From Actinomycetota bacterium (GTDB lineage Bacteria; Actinomycetota; Actinomycetes; Actinomycetales; Microbacteriaceae), in the NCBI GenBank assembly GCA_009703545.1, contig WLFX01000009.1, forward strand, positions 1 through 13,296: a DNA stretch of 13,296 nucleotides. The letters are read 5' to 3'. A model generated the notes under the pieces. The model was given only the letters and a program-made list of their open reading frames with translations, was not told where the DNA came from and made no database searches. Each line of letters starts with the position of its first letter. The first letter of the stretch is position 1. Shown here in pieces: positions 6,808 to 13,296 of this stretch. Made by a program: the position numbers and the translations under genes.

Positions 6808-9285
6808 GTGGACGAGAACGAATACGATTTCCGCCGGATGGAAGCGAAGTGGGCTCCCGTGTGGGAATCCGAACGACCCTTCGATGTTCCTGACGGAGAC
6901 GACCCTCGCCCGCATAAGTACATCTTGGATATGTTCCCGTATCCGTCCGGCGACCTGCATATGGGTCACGCCGAGGTCTACGCTCTCGGCGATGTTCTCG
7001 CGCGATATTGGCGCCTTCGTGGTTATCAGGTTCTGCACCCCATCGGGTGGGATTCGTTTGGCCTTCCCGCCGAAAACGCGGCCATCAAGCGGGGCGTGAA
7101 TCCGCGCGAGTGGACTTACGAGAACATCGCTCAACAACGCGCTTCGATGAAACGGTACGCGGCCTCGTTCGATTGGTCGCGGGTGTTGCACACGTCTGAC
7201 CCCGAGTATTACAAGTGGAACCAGTGGCTGTTCCTCGAACTGTACAAAAAAGGTCTGGCGTATCGCAAAGATTCCTGGGTCAACTGGGACCCGGTAGACC
7301 AGACCGTCCTCGCGAACGAACAAGTCTTACCGGATGGCACGAGCGAACGTAGCGGCGCAACGGTCGTCAAGAAGAAGCTCACCCAGTGGTACTTCCGAAT
7401 AACGGATTACGCCGATCGACTTCTCGGTGACCTCGACCGACTCGAAGGTGCGTGGCCCGCGAAGGTCCTCACCATGCAGCGCAACTGGATTGGACGATCC
7501 CGTGGTGCTGAAGTTGTGTTTGCGGTTGACGGTAGCGATCGAATGGTTCCGGTCTTCACGACCCGTCCCGACACGCTGTATGGAGCGACCTTTATGGTTG
7601 TTGCACCCGATTCCGATCTCGCGAGCGAACTCGTTGCCGACGCGGACCCCGCCGTTCGAATGGCCTTCGTGGCCTATCTCGAAGAAGTCCAAAAGAAGAC
7701 CGAAATCGAACGACAGGATGCGACTCGCGACAAGACCGGGGTGTTCCTCGGTCGATTCGCGATCAACCCGGTAAACGGTGAGCGCGTGCCGATTTGGTCG
7801 GCGGATTACGTGCTCGCAGATTACGGGTCGGGAGCAATCATGGCTGTTCCGGCACATGACCAGCGTGACCTTGATTTCGCTCTCAAATACGACCTTCCAG
7901 TTCGAGTCGTTGTGGATGTTCCGTCCGATGAACCGAATGACCCTTCGGTGACTCTCCTCGCAACGACGGGCGACGGTCCACACATTAACTCGGGTCCGCT
8001 CAACGGCCTGCACAAGGCCGAGGCGATAGCGGCCATGGTCGACGTTCTTGAGAAAGATGGAACAGGAAAAGGCGCAACCACATACCGCCTGCGCGACTGG
8101 CTGATTTCTCGACAGCGCTTCTGGGGCACACCGATTCCAATCATTCACGGTGCTGACGGTGAAGAAATTCCCGTTCCCGCAGACCAACTTCCCGTTATCT
8201 TGCCGCCAACCGAAGGCTTGGATCTGCGTCCGAAGGGTTCGTCGCCGCTCGGTGCCGCCGAGGACTGGGTAAACGTTCCCGACCCACGCGACGGCAGTCC
8301 TGCCCGTCGTGACGCCGACACGATGGACACCTTCGTCGATTCGTCGTGGTACTTCTTGCGATTCCTGTCGCCTCGAGACGACACCAAGGCGTTTGACGTC
8401 GACGCGGTGAAAAAGTGGGCACCCGTCGATCAATATGTCGGTGGGGTCGAGCACGCGATCTTGCACCTGTTGTACGCGCGCTTTATCACCAAGGTTTTGT
8501 TCGATCTGGGTTATCTCGATTTCGACGAGCCCTTCACCGCGCTGTTGAACCAAGGCATGGTCATCCTCGATGGCGCCAAAATGTCCAAGTCGAAGGGCAA
8601 CATTGTGTTCTTTGGTGAAGAACTCGACAATTTCGGAGTGGATGCGGTGCGTGTCACGATGGCATTTGCCGGCCCGCCCGAGGACGACATTGATTGGGCT
8701 GACGTTTCTGTCACGGGTTCTCACAAGTTCCTCGCTCGTGCTTGGCGCATGGCTCACGACGTCACAAGTGACGTCGGAGTCGATGCATCGACCGGCGCTG
8801 CGGGCCTTCGTCGATTCACGCACAAGTTCCTCGCGGATGTCGGGGGATTGGTCGAGAGTTACAAATTCAACGTTGTTGTTGCGCGGCTCATGGACCTCGT
8901 CAATCATGTTCGTAAGGAAATCGACTCTGGAGTCGGCCCTGCTGACCCCGCCGTGCGTGAAGCGGCCGAGGTTGTGTCACTGGGGTTGTCGATGTTCGCT
9001 CCGCACGCCGCAGAGGACATGTGGTCATTACTTGGCCACGAACCATTCGTTGGACTTCAGCAATTCCCCGTTGCGGATGCACGCCTTCTGGTCGAGGACA
9101 CGGTTGTCGCTGTCGTGCAAATCAATGGCAAGGTCAAGGAACGGCTCGATGTTTCGCCCGACATTTCCGAGACGGAATTGTCCGAGCGGGCGCTGACGGC
9201 GGTCGCAGGATCTCTGGCGGGCAAGACGGTTCGCACGACAATCGTTCGGACACCCAAACTCGTCAACATCGTCGTCGCAGACTAG
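6808..9285 (+). CDS. leuS: leucyl-tRNA synthetase
   Basis: Class Ia synthetase that charges tRNA-Leu and edits misacylated tRNA; 825 residues, normal for a bacterial enzyme. The catalytic core shows [16 protein letters not shown] with the HIGH-type motif HMGH at 51-54, and [10 protein letters not shown] with KMSKS at 591-595. The CP1 editing domain shows the Thr-rich TTRPDT at 251-256 and the conserved Asp351 in AVPAHDQRD. The C-terminal anticodon-binding and tail regions run to the end ([10 protein letters not shown] and similar). The start is GTG 6808 with GAAAGGG four bases upstream. Three positions that are zinc-binding Cys in E. coli LeuRS are Asp161 (NWDP), Ser179 and Ser182, so this zinc knuckle is metal-free here. 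It follows pabB by 38 bp; comEA follows after 60 bp. Confidence 0.97.
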   Translation: MDENEYDFRRMEAKWAPVWESERPFDVPDGDDPRPHKYILDMFPYPSGDLHMGHAEVYALGDVLARYWRLRGYQVLHPIGWDSFGLPAENAAIKRGVNPREWTYENIAQQRASMKRYAASFDWSRVLHTSDPEYYKWNQWLFLELYKKGLAYRKDSWVNWDPVDQTVLANEQVLPDGTSERSGATVVKKKLTQWYFRITDYADRLLGDLDRLEGAWPAKVLTMQRNWIGRSRGAEVVFAVDGSDRMVPVFTTRPDTLYGATFMVVAPDSDLASELVADADPAVRMAFVAYLEEVQKKTEIERQDATRDKTGVFLGRFAINPVNGERVPIWSADYVLADYGSGAIMAVPAHDQRDLDFALKYDLPVRVVVDVPSDEPNDPSVTLLATTGDGPHINSGPLNGLHKAEAIAAMVDVLEKDGTGKGATTYRLRDWLISRQRFWGTPIPIIHGADGEEIPVPADQLPVILPPTEGLDLRPKGSSPLGAAEDWVNVPDPRDGSPARRDADTMDTFVDSSWYFLRFLSPRDDTKAFDVDAVKKWAPVDQYVGGVEHAILHLLYARFITKVLFDLGYLDFDEPFTALLNQGMVILDGAKMSKSKGNIVFFGEELDNFGVDAVRVTMAFAGPPEDDIDWADVSVTGSHKFLARAWRMAHDVTSDVGVDASTGAAGLRRFTHKFLADVGGLVESYKFNVVVARLMDLVNHVRKEIDSGVGPADPAVREAAEVVSLGLSMFAPHAAEDMWSLLGHEPFVGLQQFPVADARLLVEDTVVAVVQINGKVKERLDVSPDISETELSERALTAVAGSLAGKTVRTTIVRTPKLVNIVVAD

Positions 9286-9295
9286 GTTTTCCACA

Positions 9296-9331
9296 CGCGT
9301 CACGCAGAGTACCCGCATTTCTCGCGTCACG
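9296..9331 (+). repeat. two 9-bp direct repeats upstream of comEA
   Basis: CGCGTCACG occurs at 9296-9304 and 9323-9331, 27 bp apart start to start, in the 60-bp leuS-comEA gap. The second copy ends 2 nt before the putative -10 box at 9334. It could be a regulator site or chance in a CG-rich region. Confidence 0.25.
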
Positions 9332-9333
9332 AT

Positions 9334-9339
9334 TAACGT
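9334..9339 (+). promoter_or_regulatory. putative -10 box of comEA (leaderless start)
   Basis: TAACGT (TANNNT) followed by 6 nt and then the comEA ATG, with no Shine-Dalgarno sequence before the start. The same geometry is seen before pabB, pabC and the App1-family gene. It suggests comEA-comEC have their own promoter and are not only read through from leuS. Confidence 0.45.
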
Positions 9340-9345
9340 GACTCC

Positions 9346-9945
9346 ATGGTCGAATGGTTCGTCAAGGCGGTTCCCGAAAACGCGACGTCACGCCGGACGT
9401 TGCTGATTTCCGCCGGTGCCGGTGTTGCCGCCGTGGCCGTGATTGGTGCACTGTGGTCGAACGCGACAAGCGGTTCGGGCGACGTTGCGATTCAACCCGG
9501 CGCCGATACGCAAATCAATTCCCAATCGTCCAACACCCTCTTCGTCCAAGTCGTTGGAGCGGTCGCCAAACCGGGCGTGTACGAAATACCCGTTGACTCG
9601 AGAGTCATGGACGCGGTCGCGCTGGCGGGTGGTCTGTCGAGAAACGCCGACCCAGCATCGCTGAACCTCGCGCGAATCGTTCAGGACGGTGAGCAAATCA
9701 TCGTTGGCGCGGCGGGTGACGCACGTTCACACAGCGTGTCACCATCCCTCTCGGACAAGGTGAACATCAACACGGCTTCGGTAGCGGATTTCGATACGCT
9801 TCCCAGGATCGGGGTGACCTTGGCGGAACGAATCGTCGCCTACCGTGACGCACACGGACCCTTCGCGGGGATTGAATCACTGTTGGAGGTTCCGGGAATT
9901 GGCGATCTCACTCTGGCGGGAATGCGCGACAAAATCACGCTGTGA
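9346..9945 (+). CDS. comEA: competence protein ComEA, membrane-anchored DNA-binding protein
   Basis: Binds incoming double-stranded DNA at the cell surface during natural transformation and passes it to the ComEC channel. The 199 residues show the standard layout: a short basic N-terminus with RR at 16-17, one membrane anchor (about 18-37), a Ser/Asn/Gln-rich linker (about 38-63), a SLBB domain (about 64-121: LFVQVVGAVAKPGVYEIP, AGGLSRNADP, DGEQIIVG), then a helix-hairpin-helix domain (about 138-199: VNINTASVADFDTLPRIG, EVPGIGDLTLAGMRDKITL) that contacts DNA. ATG 9346 has no ribosome-binding site but a TANNNT box 6 nt upstream. The TGA (9943-9945) overlaps the GTG of comEC, so the two are coupled. 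Confidence 0.93.
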   Translation: MVEWFVKAVPENATSRRTLLISAGAGVAAVAVIGALWSNATSGSGDVAIQPGADTQINSQSSNTLFVQVVGAVAKPGVYEIPVDSRVMDAVALAGGLSRNADPASLNLARIVQDGEQIIVGAAGDARSHSVSPSLSDKVNINTASVADFDTLPRIGVTLAERIVAYRDAHGPFAGIESLLEVPGIGDLTLAGMRDKITL

Positions 9946-11816
9946 TCAACCGCATTCCGGTTCTCGCATTCCCGGCAATAGCAGCGTGGGTGCTCGCATG
10001 GTGGTTAACCGAGGCGGAGGGCTATCGGCGGGACGTTGACCAACTATTTCCCTGGGTCGCGGCCCTTCATGAGGATTTTCGAGTTCGCGCAGCACGATGG
10101 CCGGGTGACGCCGGAGCCCTCGTCCCCGGTTTGGTTCTGGGAAACACCGAGGCCATTCCCGAATCACTGTCCGACGCGATGCAGGTCACTTCATTAACGC
10201 ACCTCATGGCGGTTAGCGGCTCGAACTGCGCGATCGTCGTCGGACTCGCGTTCGGAATTGCCGCACTCTGCCGCGCCCCCTTGTGGGGCCGGGTCGCATC
10301 GAGCGGAGTCGCTCTCGCGTGTTTTGTCGTTGTGGTCGGGCCGGAGCCGAGCGTCATTCGCTCGTCGATTATGGCCGCGATTGGGCTCGCCGCGCTCCTG
10401 TGGGGCCGACCCGTTGCGGGAGTCACTGCCTTGTGCGCCGCAATTCTCGTCGCGCTGATGTTCGACCCTACGCTGTCGCATTCAATCGGCTTCGCCTTGT
10501 CTGTCTCAGCGACGCTGGGGCTGTTGGTTCTCGCGCGCCCGCTGACCGAGATCGCGAGCAAGTGGATACCGATGCCCATCGCCGTTGCCGTGGCGATTCC
10601 CTTGAGCGCGGCTGTCGCTTGCCAGCCCATCATTCTTGCGTTGTCGCCCTACATTCCGGTCTATGGAATCGCGGCCAACATTCTCGCCGAACCCGTGATC
10701 CCGATAGCGACGGTGTGTGGATTGTTGTCCATCGTGTTGTCCCCGATTCCGTTCCTATCGGATGGACTACTGGCGATTGCAACGGAAATGGCGAGTCTCG
10801 TTGCGGCCATTGCTCGAACTGGTGCTGCGCTTCCCTTCGCACGTCTTCCCTGGCCGCCAGGAGCATGGGGAGTAGGGCTCGCGGCATTTGTGTCTCTTGG
10901 GATCGCTTCAATGATGGTGAAGGGCTGGCGCGCTCTCGGCGGGCTGGTCGCCGCGTTGGCGGCAACACTCGGACTCGCTACAACGTTCGGTGCAAGCCGT
11001 GTCGCTTGGGCGAGCGCGCCCCACGACTGGTCATGGGCGCAGTGTGATGTCGGCCAAGGCGATGCCGTCCTGATACGAGATGCTGGTCGCATCGCGCTAA
11101 TCGACGTCGGGCGAACTGAACCGCCAATCCGGGAATGCCTTTCGGCGCTTGGCGTGACCCACATCGACATTCTCATTCTCACTCATTTCGATGTTGATCA
11201 CGTTGGGGGATTCGGCCCACTCGTTGGACGTGTAGGGACAGTCATTCACGGACCGCCCGACGGCGATGCGGATGTTTCAATCATTGAAAAGCTGCAATCG
11301 GGTGGCGCACAAATCGTGTTCGCGGAGCGTGGACTAACGGGGAGGCTCGGGCGACTGGATTGGCGTGTGCTGTGGCCGAGCGACGATAATCCGAGGGAGC
11401 CGGGAAACCCGTCGAGCGTCACCGTTCTGTTCGAACGGGGCGCCGAGTGCGACGCGACGTGCGTGACCGGGTTGGACCTAGGGGACCTCCCTGGCGCGGA
11501 ACAAACAAGTCTGCGGCTCACCGGAGGTCTCGTGCCGGTCGACGTCGTCAAGGTGAGCCATCACGGCTCGAGAGACCAAGATCCGGAACTGTATCGCCGT
11601 ATCCGAGCGCCTGTTGCTCTAATCGGCGTCGGCGCTGACAACGATTACGGGCATCCGACGGCAGAGACCCTCGACGTACTCGCCGGCGTCGGGTCAACTG
11701 TCGCCCGAAGCGACCTTAACGGAATCGTCCTTGTATGGAGGACGTCTCACGGTGAGTTGCGGGTGTGGCGCGAACGTGCGACCGAGCCCCGATTTACACT
11801 GAACTCGGAGGAATGA
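9942..11816 (+). CDS. comEC: ComEC/Rec2-type DNA uptake channel protein, short N-terminus
   Basis: Polytopic membrane protein thought to pass one DNA strand into the cytoplasm during transformation. The 624 residues hold one N-terminal membrane helix (about 4-23); a competence domain with many membrane helices (about 85-355), opening with PGDAGALVPGLVLGNTEAIP and SLTHLMAVSGSNCAIVVGL; and a C-terminal metallo-beta-lactamase-like domain (about 364-610). In the last part are CDVGQGDAVLIRD, the metal motif THFDVDH (414-420), KVSHHGS (537-543) and DYGHP (568-572), so its nuclease-type site looks intact. Only about 55 residues precede the PGDAG motif, where ComEC proteins usually have more helices and the DUF4131 domain, so that domain is missing. 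The GTG start overlaps the comEA stop as GTGA, fixing the start. The TGA overlaps the holA start. Confidence 0.92.
   Translation: MINRIPVLAFPAIAAWVLAWWLTEAEGYRRDVDQLFPWVAALHEDFRVRAARWPGDAGALVPGLVLGNTEAIPESLSDAMQVTSLTHLMAVSGSNCAIVVGLAFGIAALCRAPLWGRVASSGVALACFVVVVGPEPSVIRSSIMAAIGLAALLWGRPVAGVTALCAAILVALMFDPTLSHSIGFALSVSATLGLLVLARPLTEIASKWIPMPIAVAVAIPLSAAVACQPIILALSPYIPVYGIAANILAEPVIPIATVCGLLSIVLSPIPFLSDGLLAIATEMASLVAAIARTGAALPFARLPWPPGAWGVGLAAFVSLGIASMMVKGWRALGGLVAALAATLGLATTFGASRVAWASAPHDWSWAQCDVGQGDAVLIRDAGRIALIDVGRTEPPIRECLSALGVTHIDILILTHFDVDHVGGFGPLVGRVGTVIHGPPDGDADVSIIEKLQSGGAQIVFAERGLTGRLGRLDWRVLWPSDDNPREPGNPSSVTVLFERGAECDATCVTGLDLGDLPGAEQTSLRLTGGLVPVDVVKVSHHGSRDQDPELYRRIRAPVALIGVGADNDYGHPTAETLDVLAGVGSTVARSDLNGIVLVWRTSHGELRVWRERATEPRFTLNSEE
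11795..11812 (+). promoter_or_regulatory. possible holA promoter box and ribosome-binding site inside comEC end
   Basis: TACACT (TANNNT) at 11795-11800 and a strong Shine-Dalgarno GGAGGA at 11807-11812, all within the last codons of comEC. A transcript from this box would begin around the Shine-Dalgarno itself, so the two signals partly conflict; translational coupling to comEC is the simpler reading. Confidence 0.35.
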
Positions 11817-12799
11817 TGTCGAAAACAGAGGTGGTCCCGTGGCACGGGATGCGAGAGGCCCCCATCGTGCTCGTGACGGGGTCCGAATCGTATCTCGCTG
11901 ACCGCGTGTTTCGCGAGTTGCGCGACCGCGTTCGAATCGCTCAGCCTGAACTCGAGGTAACCGATCTCGACGCGGCCAACTATGAGGTCGGAACTCTTCT
12001 CGACGTCGCGAGTCCCTCGTTGTTCGGTGAACCACGCATGATTCGAATCGCAAACGGCGAATCGGGCGGAGATGAATTCGTCACCGATATTCAGTCCTAT
12101 CTCGAGGTCATCGCCGACGATGTCATCGTCATTGTGCGTCACGGCGGCGGCAACCGTGGCAAGAAGTTGCTCGACATGCTGCGCGCCCACCCAACAACCC
12201 TCGAGGTCGAATGCGCCGAGATCAAGAAGGATGCCGATCGCGCCCAGTTTGTCTCGGCGGAATTCAACCGCCTCGGGGTGAAGGCTGACCGTGCCGCCGT
12301 GGGCGCTTTGGTCGAAGCATTCGCCGGTGATCTGTCCGAATTGGCCGCAGCGTGCGAACAAATCGCGAGTGATGCGCTCGGAAAATCCATCACGAAGGAA
12401 TTCGTGGATACCTACTACGAGGGTCGCGAAGAGGTGACGTCATTCGCGGTGGCAGACATGGCAATCGATGGCAACCGGGCCGAAGCACTTCGGCTATTGC
12501 GTCATGCGATTCAATCCGGTGTCGACCCCGTGCCTCTGATCGCGGCGTTCGCAGCCAAACTCCGCCAACTCGCCAAGGTTGGTGGGTATACCGGTTCACC
12601 GAGTAACGCGGCGAAAGATCTCGGAATGCCATCGTGGATGATCGACAAATCTCGCAGTGCTCTGCGGAAATGGACAGGGCCGACACTTGGCAGGGCAATC
12701 TTGGTCGTTGCGGAAGCTGATTCGATGGTCAAGGGCGCTGGCCGCGACCCCGAATTCGCGGTTGAGCGTATGGTCGACCGCGTAGCGTCGCGCTCCTAG
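11816..12799 (+). CDS. holA: DNA polymerase III delta subunit
   Basis: Clamp-loader subunit that opens the beta sliding clamp in chromosome replication; 327 residues, in the usual range. The N-terminal AAA+-like domain is seen in APIVLVTGSESYLADRVFREL (about 15-35), the SPSLFGEPRMIRI block (about 64-76) and DDVIVIVRHGG. The central part has VEAFAGDLSELAAACEQI, and the C-terminal helical collar contains GVDPVPLIAAFAAKLRQLAKV and the terminal KGAGRDPEFAVERMV. Two adjacent ATGs exist, 11813 and 11816. GGAGGA at 11807-11812 abuts the first and is 3 nt from the second, so 11816 is preferred. Either overlaps the comEC TGA. A position downstream of comEC and facing rpsT is common in Actinobacteria. 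A hairpin follows the stop. Confidence 0.95.
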   Translation: MSKTEVVPWHGMREAPIVLVTGSESYLADRVFRELRDRVRIAQPELEVTDLDAANYEVGTLLDVASPSLFGEPRMIRIANGESGGDEFVTDIQSYLEVIADDVIVIVRHGGGNRGKKLLDMLRAHPTTLEVECAEIKKDADRAQFVSAEFNRLGVKADRAAVGALVEAFAGDLSELAAACEQIASDALGKSITKEFVDTYYEGREEVTSFAVADMAIDGNRAEALRLLRHAIQSGVDPVPLIAAFAAKLRQLAKVGGYTGSPSNAAKDLGMPSWMIDKSRSALRKWTGPTLGRAILVVAEADSMVKGAGRDPEFAVERMVDRVASRS

Positions 12800-12807
12800 A
12801 TACACAA

Positions 12808-12837
12808 CGACGGCCCCCGGTTTCCCGGGAGCCGTCG
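12808..12837. terminator. hairpin between convergent holA and rpsT, probable bidirectional terminator
   Basis: Left arm 12808-12820 and right arm 12825-12837 pair over 13 positions with one C-A mismatch (12815/12830), closing a TTTC tetraloop. The stem is very GC-rich. The 54-bp gap between holA and rpsT holds nothing else. On the minus strand the stem is followed by TTGTGTATCT, a weak U-tract, so it fits rpsT termination better than holA, where the following bases (AGGTTGAGCGG) have no T-run. Confidence 0.8.
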
Positions 12838-12853
12838 AGGTTGAGCGGAAGAA

Positions 12854-13296
12854 TTATTTCTTCGGCGCGGCTGCCTTTGTGGCAGGAGCTTTAGCTGCTG
12901 CTTTGGGTGCCGCCTTGGTTGCTGCTTTGGCCGGAGCCTTCGCTGCTGCTTTGGGAGCTGCCTTGGCAGGGGCTTTCGCCGCCGCCTTGGCCGGAGCCTT
13001 TGTGGCGGGAGCTTTCGCCGCCACCTTCTTCGCAGGAGCCTTTGCGGCTGCCTTGGCCGGAGCCTTAGTTACCTTGGCATCGCCCGAGATTGCGGCTGCC
13101 TGGGCGGCGATGGCCGACTTGCGGTTCGCTGCCTGGTTCTTGTGAATGACACCCTTCGACACGGCCTTGTCAATCTTGCGCGTTGCCGCGGCAACGGCAT
13201 TGACCGCGGTCGACTTGTCACCCGTCGCGAGTGCCTCGCGTGCGATGCGGATGACGGTCTGGAGTTCGCTCTTGACGGCCCTGTTGCGCTCGTGCG
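12854..13296 (-). CDS. rpsT: 30S ribosomal protein S20 with long Ala/Lys/Pro tail (N-terminus outside window)
   Basis: S20 binds 16S rRNA early in small-subunit assembly. The frame enters at the right edge as [13 protein letters not shown] and continues through [16 protein letters not shown] to [15 protein letters not shown], the diagnostic S20 C-terminal block. About 17-18 N-terminal residues are missing. Ordinary S20 (86-88 residues) ends shortly after this block. Here about 76 more residues follow (13084-12857), almost only Ala, Lys and Pro with a few Thr and Val, in [13 protein letters not shown] units, ending AAAPKK. The tail resembles the basic repeats of actinobacterial HU-like and eukaryotic H1 proteins and is probably disordered and strongly cationic. 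Whole length would be near 164. The frame is uninterrupted and a terminator-like hairpin follows, so it looks like a real gene end. It is convergent with holA. Confidence 0.93.
   Translation of the reverse strand, partial: HERNRAVKSELQTVIRIAREALATGDKSTAVNAVAAATRKIDKAVSKGVIHKNQAANRKSAIAAQAAAISGDAKVTKAPAKAAAKAPAKKVAAKAPATKAPAKAAAKAPAKAAPKAAAKAPAKAATKAAPKAAAKAPATKAAAPKK
12857..13084 (-). repeat. low-complexity repeat region encoding the S20 tail
   Basis: The tail DNA is a degenerate in-frame repeat. The 14-mer TTGGCCGGAGCCTT (plus strand) occurs identically at 12927-12940, 12987-13000 and 13053-13066, spaced 60 and 66 bp, both multiples of three. Related GCTTT-CGCCGCC and GCTGCTTTGG units lie between. 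The composition explains long alanine-rich open frames on the opposite strand. Such repeats can change length by slippage or recombination. Confidence 0.75.

Noticed and set aside
7327..8907. 526-codon open frame antisense to leuS
   Set aside because: It lies wholly inside leuS on the other strand and has no recognisable domain. Its residue composition is that expected of a shadow frame in a codon-biased gene.
12879..13145. 88-codon plus-strand frame rich in Ala and hydrophobic residues, like a membrane peptide
   Set aside because: It is the complement of the Lys/Ala/Pro repeat codons of the S20 tail, and the composition explains it fully.
1..13296. Search for a novel defence, mobile or CRISPR system
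   Set aside because: Every stretch longer than 160 bp is covered by a recognisable gene of a known family. No spacer arrays, transposase, integrase, toxin-antitoxin pair or tRNA were seen.

Overview
The window looks like a compact actinobacterial chromosome segment, most likely from Microbacteriaceae or a close relative with a streamlined genome. The signs are: the run leuS, comEA, comEC, holA with rpsT facing it; an actinobacterial-type PdxH C-terminus; GTG and TTG starts; a base composition judged by eye to be in the mid-to-high 50s % GC; starts and stops that overlap or abut; and several genes that appear leaderless, with a TANNNT box 6-8 nt before the start codon. No tRNA, rRNA, CRISPR array, insertion sequence, prophage or attachment site is visible.

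Layout. Bases 2-289 are the end of pdxH (vitamin B6). Bases 325-2216 hold a luciferase-like flavin oxidoreductase coupled by an ATGA overlap to purU (formyl-THF deformylase). Facing them is an App1/DUF2183-type phosphatase (2217-3260, minus), whose stop abuts the purU stop. Across a 154-bp divergent intergenic region with a good inverted repeat lies a TetR-family regulator (3415-4056, plus). Its stop overlaps that of a DedA-family membrane protein (minus), which is itself coupled by ATGA to an upstream pabC-like aminotransferase (minus). That aminotransferase diverges from pabB (5489-6769, plus) with only 12 bp between the two start codons. Then come leuS, comEA, comEC and holA on the plus strand. 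A strong hairpin separates holA from convergent rpsT, which runs off the right end.

Function. pabB and pabC together make p-aminobenzoate for folate, and purU releases THF and formate from 10-formyl-THF, so two parts of one-carbon metabolism lie within 5 kb. comEA and comEC encode the DNA-binding and channel parts of a natural-transformation uptake machine. leuS, holA and rpsT are housekeeping genes. The app1/tetR pair may be a locally regulated unit.

I did not find a new defence or mobile system. The most unusual items are a ribosomal protein S20 carrying a roughly 76-residue Ala/Lys/Pro tail like those on actinobacterial DNA-binding proteins, the reciprocal overlapping divergent promoters of pabC/pabB, and a ComEC that lacks room for its usual N-terminal domain.
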